Positions 18,062 through 26,093 of a DNA stretch of 64,000 bases are shown here, one piece after another. The position numbers and the translations under genes were made by a program. Every line of letters starts with the position of its first letter. Position 1 is the first letter of the stretch. The stretch is from Sphingomonas colocasiae (GTDB taxonomy: Bacteria > Pseudomonadota > Alphaproteobacteria > Sphingomonadales > Sphingomonadaceae), in contig NZ_JAINVV010000004.1 in NCBI RefSeq assembly GCF_019880585.1, forward strand, positions 310,001-374,000, read 5' to 3'. Under the pieces are notes generated by a model. That model saw only the letters and a list, made by a program, of their open reading frames with translations. It ran no database searches and was not told where the DNA came from.

Positions 18062-18169
18062 ATGTTGCGATCCGCCTTCCGCCCCATCGTGAAGATCCTC
18101 CCTCGCGACCCTGATGCCCCGGCCATGGCCGCGGCGGGCCGGGGCCGCTGCGTGGACCGTCATCCATGA
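18062..18169 (+). CDS. Possible 35-residue leader ORF of the acylase gene
   Basis: ATG at 18062 opens a 35-codon frame (starting MLRSAFRPIVKILPRDPDA) whose TGA stop overlaps the acylase ATG in an ATGA junction. The acylase start has no clear ribosome binding site, so coupling from this leader would explain its translation. The frame is short and no homologue is known to me, so it could be chance. Confidence 0.3.
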   Translation: MLRSAFRPIVKILPRDPDAPAMAAAGRGRCVDRHP

Positions 18170-20586
18170 GCCGGCTGCGCCGGGCCGGGCGTTTCGCGCT
18201 TCATGGCGCCGGTGGCCTCGCCCTGCTGGCCGTGGCGGCGATCGGCGGCGGATATCTCTGGCTGCGCGGCTCGCTTCCCGCCTATTCGGGCACGGTCGCG
18301 ATCGACGGGATCGGCGCGGATGTGGAGATCGTGCGCGATCGCCAGGCGGTGCCCCATATCTTCGCGCGATCGCGGGCGGATGCCTTTTTCGGGCTTGGCT
18401 ATGTCCATGCGCAGGATCGGCTGTGGCAGCTTGAAATGGCGCGGCGCGCGGGCAGGGCGCGGCTCGCCGAGGCGGTGGGGGGCGAGGGGCTGGCGACCGA
18501 CATGCTGGTCGCCGCGCTCGATCTCGATCGTGTCGCGGCGCGCACCGATGCCCGCAACGATGCCGCCACCAGGGCGGCGATCCGCGCCTATGTCGCCGGG
18601 ATCAACCGGGCGATCGATACGCGCAAGGGGCCGCTGCCGCCCGAATTCCTGCTGCTCGGCATCACGCCGGCGCACTGGAGCGAAAGCGATGTGAACCGGC
18701 TCGGCGGGCTCGCCGCGCTCGGCTTCGGCGACTGGCGCGACGAACTCATGCGCGCGCGCCTTGCCGCGCGGATCGGCTGCGACCGGATCCGCGATCTCTA
18801 TGCCGTGCCCGACGATGCGTCGCCCGTCACCTATATGGGGCTGGCGGCCGATGACGGCGATCGCGCGGAGAGCTGCGGCGCGATCCGCTTTTCGGGCAAG
18901 GCGGCGGCGGCGGTCCCCGCTCTGCCCTTCGGCCGCGCGCTTCCGGCATCGAACAGCTGGGCGATCGCGGGCGCGCGCACGGCGAGCGGCAGGCCGATGC
19001 TCGCCAATGATCCGCATGGCCGGTTCGGCGCGCCCGCCGATTATTATCCGGTCCGCATGACATGGCCGGGGTTCGAACTGGCCGGCGCGTCGCGGCCGGG
19101 ATCGCCGGTGATCGCGAGCGGACGCAATCCCGACATCGCCTGGGGCGTCACCGACATGATGGCTGACCAGACCGATCTGTTCGTCGAGCGCGTCGATCCG
19201 GCCGATCCGCGACGCTATCTCACGCCATCGGGCTCCGCGCGGTTCGGCCTGCGCCGGATCGCGATCCCGGTGCGCGGCGCGGCGCCGAAACAGGTGACGC
19301 TCCGATATACGCGGCACGGCATGGTGATTTCGGATCTGGACGACGATGCCGCCGCATTGCTCCGCGACCAGATCGGCCCCGGCCATGTCATCGCATTGGC
19401 CGGCCTCGATTTTCCCGAGGGCAACCCGCTGGTGAAGGCGTTCCTGGGCATGGCGGAGGCGCGTGACTGGGCCGGTTTCCGGGCGGCGGCGCGCGATTTC
19501 GGGCTGCAGCATAATTTCGCCTATGCCGATCGCGCGGGCACCGTCGCGATGCTTTCGGCGGGCCATCTGCCGGTGCGCGGCGGCGACGGTTTCCTGCCGG
19601 TTCCCGGCTGGGACGCGCGCTTCGACTGGCGGGGCTTCGCGGCGCCCGATGCGTGGCCCGCCGAGCAGACCCCCGCCGCCGGCTTCGTCGTCAACGCCAA
19701 TAACCGCCTGATCGCGGGCCGGGGCGGCGTGTTCGACAGCGCCAGCTTCGAGCCCGGCTGGCGCGCGGCGCGGATCGGCGGGGTGCTCGCGCGCACGGGC
19801 CGCGCCGATATGGCCAGCCAGATCGCGCTCCAGACCGATATCGTCTCGGCCCAGGTGGCGGCGTTCCGCCCGCTGCTGCGCGCGATGCGGCCGGGCGGCG
19901 CGGCGGCGCGCGCGCGCGGCATGCTGCTCGCCTGGAACGGCGCCATGGCCACGGATCGCCCCGAACCGCTGATCTGGGCCGCGTGGCAGCGCGCGCTCGC
20001 CCGCAAGCTGCTCCGGCCGTCGCTCGGCCCGCTCGCCGAAACCTGGCTTGCCGGCAACCGGCCGCGCCTCGATCGGCTGCTCCGGCTGGGCAGCCCGTGG
20101 TGCGCCGATTGCGCCGCGCTCGCGGCGTCGGCGCTGGACACGGCGATCGCGGATCTCGGGCGCGAGCAGGGCGGCGACATGGCGGCATGGCGCTGGGGCC
20201 GCGTCCATCGCGCGACCTTCCGCCACGACATCCTGGCCGGGCTGCCGCTGATCGGGCGGCTGGTGACGCCGCGCGTGCCGGCGGGCGGCGACGCCTTCAC
20301 GGTCAATGCCGGGGAAGGCAAGCTATGGAGCGACGATCCGTGGACCGATGTCTATGGCCCGCGCTACCGCCAGATCATCGATCTCGCCGCGCCCGAGCGC
20401 AGCCTGTTCATGATCGCGCCCGGCATTTCGGGCAATCCGCTCTCGCCATGGTTCGGCCATCTCGCCGCGCCGTGGAGCGAGGGACGCTATTTCACGCTGA
20501 CGGGCGATGCCGCGACGCTGCGCAAGGCCGGGGTGGGCGATCTGGTGCTGAAGCCGAAGCGTCGAGCGTCGGCGCCTGTCCGCTGA
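18166..20586 (+). CDS. Penicillin-acylase-family Ntn hydrolase
   Basis: 806 residues; hydrolyses an amide bond, with known relatives acting on beta-lactams, acyl-homoserine lactones and other N-acyl amines. One N-terminal hydrophobic helix (GGLALLAVAAIGGGYLWL) directs it to the periplasm. The alpha chain carries VEIVRDRQAVPHIFARS and FGLGYVHAQDRLWQLEMARR. The autocatalytic nucleophile should be Ser262 in ASNSWAIAGARTASG, which becomes the N-terminus of the beta chain. LANDPHG and the oxyanion-type asparagine in VVNANNRL also match. It opens the 18-36 kb cluster and has a putative operator upstream. The substrate cannot be read from sequence. Confidence 0.92.
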   Translation: MSRLRRAGRFALHGAGGLALLAVAAIGGGYLWLRGSLPAYSGTVAIDGIGADVEIVRDRQAVPHIFARSRADAFFGLGYVHAQDRLWQLEMARRAGRARLAEAVGGEGLATDMLVAALDLDRVAARTDARNDAATRAAIRAYVAGINRAIDTRKGPLPPEFLLLGITPAHWSESDVNRLGGLAALGFGDWRDELMRARLAARIGCDRIRDLYAVPDDASPVTYMGLAADDGDRAESCGAIRFSGKAAAAVPALPFGRALPASNSWAIAGARTASGRPMLANDPHGRFGAPADYYPVRMTWPGFELAGASRPGSPVIASGRNPDIAWGVTDMMADQTDLFVERVDPADPRRYLTPSGSARFGLRRIAIPVRGAAPKQVTLRYTRHGMVISDLDDDAAALLRDQIGPGHVIALAGLDFPEGNPLVKAFLGMAEARDWAGFRAAARDFGLQHNFAYADRAGTVAMLSAGHLPVRGGDGFLPVPGWDARFDWRGFAAPDAWPAEQTPAAGFVVNANNRLIAGRGGVFDSASFEPGWRAARIGGVLARTGRADMASQIALQTDIVSAQVAAFRPLLRAMRPGGAAARARGMLLAWNGAMATDRPEPLIWAAWQRALARKLLRPSLGPLAETWLAGNRPRLDRLLRLGSPWCADCAALAASALDTAIADLGREQGGDMAAWRWGRVHRATFRHDILAGLPLIGRLVTPRVPAGGDAFTVNAGEGKLWSDDPWTDVYGPRYRQIIDLAAPERSLFMIAPGISGNPLSPWFGHLAAPWSEGRYFTLTGDAATLRKAGVGDLVLKPKRRASAPVR

Positions 20587-20611
20587 ACGTCGTCATGCGC
20601 AGCCCATGACA

Positions 20612-20702
20612 TCGTCACCCTGAATGTGTTTCAGGGGCCATGTCGAAACAGGCGCGATGGTACAGGCTGCGGCATGGATGCTGAAACAGGTTCAGCATGA
20701 CG
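20612..20702. repeat. Intergenic inverted repeat (CGTCACCCTGAA type)
   Basis: CGTCACCCTGAATGTGTTTC near the left end and GAAACAGGTTCAGCATGACG at the right form imperfect inverted arms. The centre contains GGCCATG and GGCATGG. Lies directly 3' of the acylase gene. A single copy of this type was seen in the window. Confidence 0.65.
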
Positions 20703-20738
20703 ATGAGATGGTCCTGGTTCAGCGATATCAGGTCGTAG

Positions 20739-20781
20739 ACTCATAAAAGCGGCCCGCCCGCTTCCGCCCTAAATTCGGCCG
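20739..20781. repeat. Cassette-end repeat, left type, copy 1
   Basis: Contains CATAAAAGCGGC and GCCCGCTTCCGCCC. Compared with the copy at 25540-25582, 31 of 35 bases of the core agree. It marks the left edge of an AT-richer insert between the acylase and the CocE-type hydrolase. Confidence 0.7.
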
Positions 20782-20786
20782 TTGCT

Positions 20787-21302
20787 CTAATCGTCGTAGT
20801 CGATGCCGAGGGCCTCCAGCGACCTGAAGTGCTGAAGCCCGATTTGATCAAACTCGTCGCGTTCTCCAGACCGCACTACACCGAGCCTATAAAGGCCTTC
20901 GTTGATGGGTGATTTTCCGCAGTTCGCGGTCTTTTCATACAAATCGGCGAGCGAAGTTCCCGTCGGAGGCTCCTCGCTCGATTCTGCGCCCCACCACGTT
21001 AACTGGCCATTCTCAAAATATGCAGCGCTCTGGCCACCTATGCCGCCGAAATAGTCCGTTTCCAAGTAGAGCGTTGGGCCGCTCGCAGCGGCCGCTATCT
21101 CTTCGGCCATAAGCGGCGTCAGATAGGTGAACCCGTCGATCGCGGGTTGAACGGACATCGCAATAGCGTCGAGGCGTTACTCGTCTAACGGGATTATAAC
21201 GAGCCCAAACGAAAGCTCTGTCGGGGCCGGCAAGCCGAGCCGCATATTGAAGCTCTTCAAGGCCTCATTCGTGCCGATTAGCGCATTGATGTGGTGCCCC
21301 AT
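20787..21302 (-). pseudogene. Immunity-like gene split by an in-frame stop
   Basis: Reading leftward from ATG 21302 gives 41 residues (MGHHINALIGTNEAL... ending IIPLDE), then TAA at 21177-21179. The same frame continues for 130 codons to a TAG at 20787-20789, starting RLDAIAMSVQPAIDGFTYL and containing YLETDYFGGIGGQSAAYFEN. The two parts look like one protein of about 171 residues interrupted by a single nonsense codon, since both the MGHHINA start and the later FTYLTP...ETDYFGG segment recall one protein family. An internal ATG at 21158 could still give a 123-residue product. AT-richer than its neighbours. A sequencing error at 21177 is an alternative. Confidence 0.65.
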
Positions 21303-21332
21303 CGGGCGATCCTATCAGCGGAGGGCGCGGGG

Positions 21333-21423
21333 TCAATGGCAGCTAACCACCCATTCTTCGCCGTTCGTGATCGGAGAGGCGCTGATAAGAGCGGTCGGGC
21401 ATGATACGCCCCAATAGCGGTCG
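21333..21423. repeat. Cassette-end repeat between two inserts
   Basis: The left part TCAATGGCAGCTAACCACCC resembles the start of the repeat at 21937 (TCAATGACCGCTTCCCACCC). The right part GATAAGAGCGG...CCAATAGCGGTCG resembles the left-type repeat at 25540 (TTATAAAAGCGG...CCAATAGCGGACG). It separates the interrupted gene from the next small gene, whose stop codon begins at 21424. Confidence 0.55.
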
Positions 21424-21891
21424 TCACTGCCAGAATTTCCACCACGGCTTCCGAGCGACCGCCGTTTCTCGATATTCTGTGCCAGATATTGCGTGCTGGT
21501 AGATACCGGGAACCTGTTCGTTAAGGCCTGCTGGGAGCGGAAACGGCCTAACGTGCCCAAGCAAAAAGTTTTGGATCAAAAAATCGAGAAGCTCGGATTG
21601 ATATGCCGCGTCGCTTCTCTCAAGAATTTCCACAGCGCAAACCGCCTCGGTAACGATGTAGCACCCACCAGAAAACTTAAACGCAACGAGATATACTGCT
21701 TGTCCCGTCCAGCTTCGATGAAAGTAGAGGCTCGAATTGTCGAAGTAGGCAAACCATTTATCTTCCATCGCTTGCGGCAACAAGCCCTGCGTTATCTTTT
21801 GGTATTCAGCGTCGTTGAAAGATGCCTGATATGGAATTGGAGCCGTTTCTCCAAATGGCAGACGCTTCCAGTCATCTGGTTTTGCAGCCAT
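21424..21891 (-). CDS. Small immunity-like protein, unknown family
   Basis: 155 residues from an ATG at 21891 preceded by GGGAGGGG; an upstream start at 21924 is not supported by a ribosome binding site. Aromatic-rich core MEDKWFAYFDNSSLYFHRSW followed by TGQAVYLVAFKFSGG, and a C-terminal ARKPWWKFWQ. I associate the DKWF-YF-LYFHRSWTG pattern with small single-domain proteins found near polymorphic toxin loci, but give it no name. No signal peptide. AT-richer than the surrounding genes and flanked by cassette-end repeats on both sides. Confidence 0.7.
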   Translation of the reverse strand: MAAKPDDWKRLPFGETAPIPYQASFNDAEYQKITQGLLPQAMEDKWFAYFDNSSLYFHRSWTGQAVYLVAFKFSGGCYIVTEAVCAVEILERSDAAYQSELLDFLIQNFLLGHVRPFPLPAGLNEQVPGIYQHAISGTEYRETAVARKPWWKFWQ

Positions 21892-21936
21892 TAGCCCCTC
21901 CCAAAGGAGCGAGGTTATAGGCAAAGGCCTACAGGC

Positions 21937-22009
21937 TCAATGACCGCTTCCCACCCAATCCCAGTCATTCCGCCCCTTCTGCCGCTGCACGAAAGCGGCC
22001 GTTTATGAG
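21937..22009. repeat. Cassette-end repeat, right type, copy A
   Basis: 73 bases. AATGACCGCTTCCCACCCAA begins it and GAAAGCGGCCGTTTATG ends it; the two ends pair imperfectly (CCGCTT/AAGCGG). Nearly the same sequence, 6-7 bases shorter in the middle, stands at 25971-26036. It closes the insert nine bases before the stop codon of the CocE-type gene. Confidence 0.75.
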
Positions 22010-22017
22010 CCCCGCGC

Positions 22018-23883
22018 CTAGTCGCGCCATGGCCGCAGGTCGACCGAGAGGCTGCTGGGATAACGCGCGCCGCGCTGGACCCGCCAGCTTTCGGCCTTTC
22101 CTTCCGAATAGCGGCGGAAGGTGCCGGCATCCGCGCCGGCCAGGCTGAGGCGCAGCCGGTGGCCCGCCCTGATCCGCGCCGCGACCGGGAAGGCGGGAAA
22201 GCTGACCTCGGCCACCGTGCCCGGCGGCATCGGCCTGGCATCGGCGCGCGCGAAGCTTTTGGCCGGCTCGGGCTGGGCATAGGGAAGCCGGTCCGCGCGC
22301 GCCGGCTTGCGGTGGACCGCGCGGAACAGGCCCTCGGTGAGATAGGTCACCCGGCCATCGGGCGCGACATCCTCCAGATAGGCGAAAAAGGCCGGATCGG
22401 CGGTGGCGGTCGCGACGAACAGCGTGACCGAAGGGGTGCCGACCAGTTCCATGTCCTGCGCGAACGGTTCCGAACTATAGGTGAGCAGCTTGCGATCGGC
22501 GTCGCGCCGGTCTCCATAGGCGGCCGGGGCGCCGATCTGCGTGGTCCAGCGCGTGGCGGCGCCGGTGGTCGCGGAGAAATCGACGTCGTAGCGGTCCGCG
22601 CCGTCGGGGCCAGCGCGGCCGCTGGACAATGAACCGGCGGCGCCCAGGCGGAAGCGGGTGCGCGTCGTGTCCGCCGGCGGCCACTCCGCCGTGGTCCGGA
22701 ACCGGCCCGCGCCCAGCACATAATAATGGATCGCGCGCGTTACCGGCCTGCCCGCGCGGACAGTGGCGATGAACGCGGCGATCTTCGCCCATTGATCCTC
22801 GAACGCGGGCAGCGGGGCCGGCGCATCGGGCAGGAAGGGATCGGTCAGGCGGTTGCCGACATGATTGTTGGCGGTGATCCAAACCTCCATCGGCACGCCC
22901 GGAAGCGAGCGATACCGCGCGAGCGTGCCCTCCGCCGTGCCCGCGTCCATCCAGCTCGCCCAATATTGCACCGGCACGCGCCGGCGCGCGATGTCCGCCA
23001 GCCGGGCGGCCGGGCTCGACGCGAACATGGTGAAGCCGTTCGCGCCCTTGTCGTCGCGGAATTCCGCGCGGCGATAATCGTCGGGCGTCCAGTGGCGCCG
23101 CGCCGCGAACGCCTTGCGCAGCAGCGCATGATCGGAATCCTCGTCCACCGGCTGGATGCGGGGCCACAGGCGCGCGCAATCCGCGACGCGCGCGCCGCAA
23201 TCGAATCCCTCCCTGGGGTCGAGCGACTTGCCATAGTCGCGCAGCAGCGTGTCTCCGCCCCACAGGCGCATCATCATCTCGTTGGCGATGCCGCCGGGCG
23301 CGAACAGGTGGAGATAGGCGTCGAAATCGCTCGCCCGGATGACCGCGCCGGTGAGCCCCGCGCGCGATCCGGTCGCGAGATCGGCGGTGTCCGCCATATA
23401 GGAGACGCCCTGCGCGAAGACCTGTCCGTTCGACCAGGGCCGGGTTTTCAGATGGGTGATGATCGTGTCCATGTCGCGGATCTCGTCCGGGCCGATCTCG
23501 ACCATCCGGTCGCCGAAGGACGCGGTCGAGCCGCGCGTATCGACGATCGCGACGACAAAGCCCTGATCCACCAGCGCGCGATATTTGCCGCCTTCGCCGT
23601 GGATGAAGGTTCCCGCGCGGCCATAGCGGGTCTGGACGAGCAGCACCGGGTGCTTGCCCTCCGCGCGGCCGCCGGGAAACCAGAGGCTGACGGCGACGCG
23701 CACCCCGTCCGGCATGGCGAGATAATAGGACCGGTCGCTCCAGCCGGCGGGGCGGAGCGTCGCCGTGGCGGGTTGGCCGAGAGGTGTGGATGGGGGCGGG
23801 GATGGGGGCGGGGGCGCGGCGGTTCCCGGCGCGCCGACGCTGCCCGCCAGCATCAGGGCGGCCGCCGCGAGCATGACGTTCAT
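22018..23883 (-). CDS. Secreted CocE/NonD-family hydrolase
   Basis: 621 residues from an ATG at 23883 with GAGGAGG nine bases upstream; a longer frame to 23919 lacks this support. A signal peptide (MNVMLAAAALMLAGSVGA) leads into a proline-rich stretch. The alpha/beta-hydrolase part has VVAIVDTRGSTAS, the nucleophile in AQGVSYMADTADLA, an acid in ASWMDAGTAEG and the histidine in ITANNHVGN. The C-terminal jelly-roll domain (from about residue 400) carries the X-Pro dipeptidyl-peptidase-like DMELVGTPSVTLFV. Family members cleave esters or amides (cocaine, alpha-amino esters, cephalosporin esters). Divergent from the beta-lactamase-like gene across a shared operator. Confidence 0.9.
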   Translation of the reverse strand: MNVMLAAAALMLAGSVGAPGTAAPPPPSPPPSTPLGQPATATLRPAGWSDRSYYLAMPDGVRVAVSLWFPGGRAEGKHPVLLVQTRYGRAGTFIHGEGGKYRALVDQGFVVAIVDTRGSTASFGDRMVEIGPDEIRDMDTIITHLKTRPWSNGQVFAQGVSYMADTADLATGSRAGLTGAVIRASDFDAYLHLFAPGGIANEMMMRLWGGDTLLRDYGKSLDPREGFDCGARVADCARLWPRIQPVDEDSDHALLRKAFAARRHWTPDDYRRAEFRDDKGANGFTMFASSPAARLADIARRRVPVQYWASWMDAGTAEGTLARYRSLPGVPMEVWITANNHVGNRLTDPFLPDAPAPLPAFEDQWAKIAAFIATVRAGRPVTRAIHYYVLGAGRFRTTAEWPPADTTRTRFRLGAAGSLSSGRAGPDGADRYDVDFSATTGAATRWTTQIGAPAAYGDRRDADRKLLTYSSEPFAQDMELVGTPSVTLFVATATADPAFFAYLEDVAPDGRVTYLTEGLFRAVHRKPARADRLPYAQPEPAKSFARADARPMPPGTVAEVSFPAFPVAARIRAGHRLRLSLAGADAGTFRRYSEGKAESWRVQRGARYPSSLSVDLRPWRD

Positions 23884-23968
23884 GCCCGTCTGCCTCCTCA
23901 CCCGTTCCAATCGCCGCATATCGGTCTCCAGTCAGGTTGCGGCGCTTTTCGAACATGTACGCCGAATA

Positions 23969-23984
23969 ATTGAGATTGACCCCA
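23969..23984. promoter_or_regulatory. Putative cluster operator, copy 2
   Basis: TTGAGATTGACCCCAT: TGAG-N6-CCCA, one base from TGAG-N6-CTCA. It lies in the divergent promoter region, 86 bases from the CocE-type start and 77 from the serine hydrolase start, so one bound dimer could control both. Confidence 0.5.
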
Positions 23985-24060
23985 TATTTGTATATTTGCA
24001 AGAGATGATGTCGACCAGCCCCGTTCGGCGCATGCGCCGAGCTTGCCGAGGATAAGCGCC

Positions 24061-25533
24061 ATGAAACCGATCCAGCCCGCAGCAATGGCCGATCCCGGCC
24101 CGCCGAGCGCTCCGCGCGCGACCGGACTTTCCCGGCGCGGCCTGTTCGGCCTGTCCGGCGCGGCGGCGGTATCGGGGGCGATCGCCGCGCGCGGGCAGGC
24201 GGCGACGGCGGCGACGGCGGCGGACGATCCGATCGCCGGGATCGTGCGGCAGGCGATGGAGCGGGGGCCGTTTCCCGGCATCGTCGTCGCGGTGCAGAAG
24301 GGCGAGCGGATCCTCTATCGCCGGGGCTTCGGCCATATCGACGTGGAGAACGGGGTGGCGGCGACGCCGGAGGCGGTGTTCCCGATCGGATCGGTCACCA
24401 AGACCATGACCGGCCTTGCGATCATGCAGCTCGTCGCACAGGGCAGGATCACGCTCGACGACCCGGCGGGCCGGCATATCGATGGGCTGCCCGCGCCCGT
24501 CGCCGCGCTGCGGATCCGCAATCTCGCGGATCACAGCGCGGGTCTGGTCGGCTATCTCGACGTGCCGGGCTTTCCGCGCGCGAGCCAGGATCCGATCACC
24601 CGCCAGCAGGTGGTGGACTGGTTCGCGAAACAGCCGCTCCAGTTCGAGCCCGGAACGCGCTGGAGCTACAGCAATTCGGGCATCTACCTGCTCGGCCTGA
24701 TCATCGAGAAAGTGTCTGGCCTTAGCTATGACCGCTATCTCCAGGAACATGTCTTCGCGCCGTTCGGCATGGCGAACAGCTCGCTCGCCGGCTGGGCCAG
24801 GCTGCAACCGCGCCGCGCGCATGGCTACAGGCTTGGCCGTGACGGGCTCGAAAATGCGCAGCGCTATGATCCGCTGGTCGCCTTTTCGGCCGGAGCGGTG
24901 CTCTCCACCGTGGACGACATGCTGCGATATCGGCGCGGCGTGTTCGGCGACGGGCCGACCAGCCCGGCGGTTCGCCGGCTCGTGCTCGAGCGCGACCGGC
25001 TGAAGAGCGGCACGCTGCTGCCCTATTCGCTCGGCTGCCTCGCCATCGCCGATTTCGAAGGGCGCCGGAAGATCGGCCATCCCGGCGACATTTTCGGCTT
25101 CAGCGCGCAATATGCCTGGTATCCCGACGATGACGTGACGATCGTGCTGCTGTCCAACATCCAATATGGCGGCATCTCGATCGTCTCGGTCGAACAGAAG
25201 ATCGCGCGCGTGGTGCTGGGATTGCCCCAGCCGGTGATCGTCGACGCGCCGCTCCCCGCCGCCGACGCGGCGCGCTTCTCCGGCAGCTACGCGCTTGGCG
25301 AGATCCGCTTCGCGGTCGACGCGATGCGCTTCACCGTCGTGGATGGCGGGCTGCGGGTCGGGTTCGTCAAGGGCGAGGAGAGCGGGCCCGGCATTGCCCT
25401 GCGCTACCAGGGCAGGGGCGAATTCGTGTCGGCCCATGACGACGAGCAGCGTTTCCGGTTCGAAGGCGCGGGCCGCCGCCGCCGGGTCTTCATGTCGTCC
25501 TATGGCTCGGTGTTCGAAGCCGTGGCGATCTAG
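24061..25533 (+). CDS. Class-C beta-lactamase-like serine hydrolase
   Basis: 490 residues from ATG 24061 with GAGGA upstream; a TTG at 24043 is an unsupported longer start. A Tat signal (LSRRGLFGLSG) predicts export of the folded protein. The active-site SxxK is in FPIGSVTKTMTGLAIMQL, followed by the YxN motif in WSYSNSGIYLLGLI and a GHPGDIFGFSA motif in place of KTG. A C-terminal beta-rich domain (about 400-490) follows. Such proteins include esterases, D-aminopeptidases and EstB-type enzymes rather than only beta-lactamases. Context suggests ester or amide release of the cluster's substrate. Confidence 0.9.
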   Translation: MKPIQPAAMADPGPPSAPRATGLSRRGLFGLSGAAAVSGAIAARGQAATAATAADDPIAGIVRQAMERGPFPGIVVAVQKGERILYRRGFGHIDVENGVAATPEAVFPIGSVTKTMTGLAIMQLVAQGRITLDDPAGRHIDGLPAPVAALRIRNLADHSAGLVGYLDVPGFPRASQDPITRQQVVDWFAKQPLQFEPGTRWSYSNSGIYLLGLIIEKVSGLSYDRYLQEHVFAPFGMANSSLAGWARLQPRRAHGYRLGRDGLENAQRYDPLVAFSAGAVLSTVDDMLRYRRGVFGDGPTSPAVRRLVLERDRLKSGTLLPYSLGCLAIADFEGRRKIGHPGDIFGFSAQYAWYPDDDVTIVLLSNIQYGGISIVSVEQKIARVVLGLPQPVIVDAPLPAADAARFSGSYALGEIRFAVDAMRFTVVDGGLRVGFVKGEESGPGIALRYQGRGEFVSAHDDEQRFRFEGAGRRRRVFMSSYGSVFEAVAI

Positions 25534-25539
25534 GTTGTA

Positions 25540-25582
25540 GGCTTATAAAAGCGGCTTGCCCGCTTCCGCCCAATAGCGGACG
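25540..25582. repeat. Cassette-end repeat, left type, copy 2
   Basis: TTATAAAAGCGGC followed by GCCCGCTTCCGCCC and AATAGCGG, the last pairing with CCGCT inside the element. Begins six bases after the serine hydrolase stop. Matches 20739-20781. Confidence 0.7.
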
Positions 25583-25620
25583 AAGGCGCGATCGGGTATT
25601 AGGCTGCCGTGGAGGGCGCC

Positions 25621-25968
25621 GTGCAAACCCAAGTCGTAACGATTCCCACCGGCAAAATCATGGATTGGGAAACCTTTCACGACGTATTCGACGAGGCATT
25701 GGGGTTTCCTGGATACTACGGTCGCAACATGAATGCATGGATCGACTGCCTCACTTATGCGGACGACCCCGATAGCGGAATGGTAGCCAACCCCGTTGCG
25801 AATGGCGACCTGCTTACCCTCTCTATAGTTGACGCCGCAGATTTTAAGCAGCGTTGCCCAGAGCAATTTGACGCATTGATAGATTGCGCTGCCTTTGTGA
25901 ATTACCGGCGGCGGGAAGTGGGTGACGGCCCGGTCCTAGCTCTGCTTATCGACGGCAATTTCGGATAG
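25621..25968 (+). CDS. Barstar-family protein
   Basis: 115 residues from a GTG at 25621 preceded by GGAGGG; a GTG at 25609 would add four residues. Barstar-fold hallmarks: the first helix and loop TFHDVFDEALGFPGYYGRN followed by MNAWIDCLTY, an acidic central region, and a C-terminal strand ALLIDG. Barstar inhibits barnase-type ribonucleases by plugging their active site. No ribonuclease toxin is in the window, so this is an orphan immunity gene. AT-richer than the genes on either side and enclosed by cassette-end repeats; the right repeat begins 2 bases after its stop. Confidence 0.9.
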   Translation: MQTQVVTIPTGKIMDWETFHDVFDEALGFPGYYGRNMNAWIDCLTYADDPDSGMVANPVANGDLLTLSIVDAADFKQRCPEQFDALIDCAAFVNYRRREVGDGPVLALLIDGNFG

Positions 25969-25970
25969 GC

Positions 25971-26036
25971 TCGAACGACCGCTTCCCACCCAGATCCAGT
26001 CATTCCGCCCTTCCGCCGAAAGCGGCCGTTTATGCG
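25971..26036. repeat. Cassette-end repeat, right type, copy B
   Basis: 66 bases: GACCGCTTCCCACCCAG...CCAGTCATTCCGCCC...GAAAGCGGCCGTTTATG. The ends pair imperfectly. Apart from a 6-7 base difference in the middle it is almost identical to 21937-22009. Confidence 0.75.
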
Positions 26037-26093
26037 TTCACGGCCTGGAGTCTGTTTGGAAATGCGCCTGGTGCGGCCCTGGAAATATGCTCT

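Noticed and set aside
21333-21560. A 75-codon minus-strand frame overlapping the 155-residue immunity-like gene
   Set aside because: It is in another frame of the same strand and includes repeat sequence; no ribosome binding site.
25543-25866. A 107-codon minus-strand frame opposite the barstar gene
   Set aside because: The plus frame has clear barstar signatures; this one has no recognisable feature.
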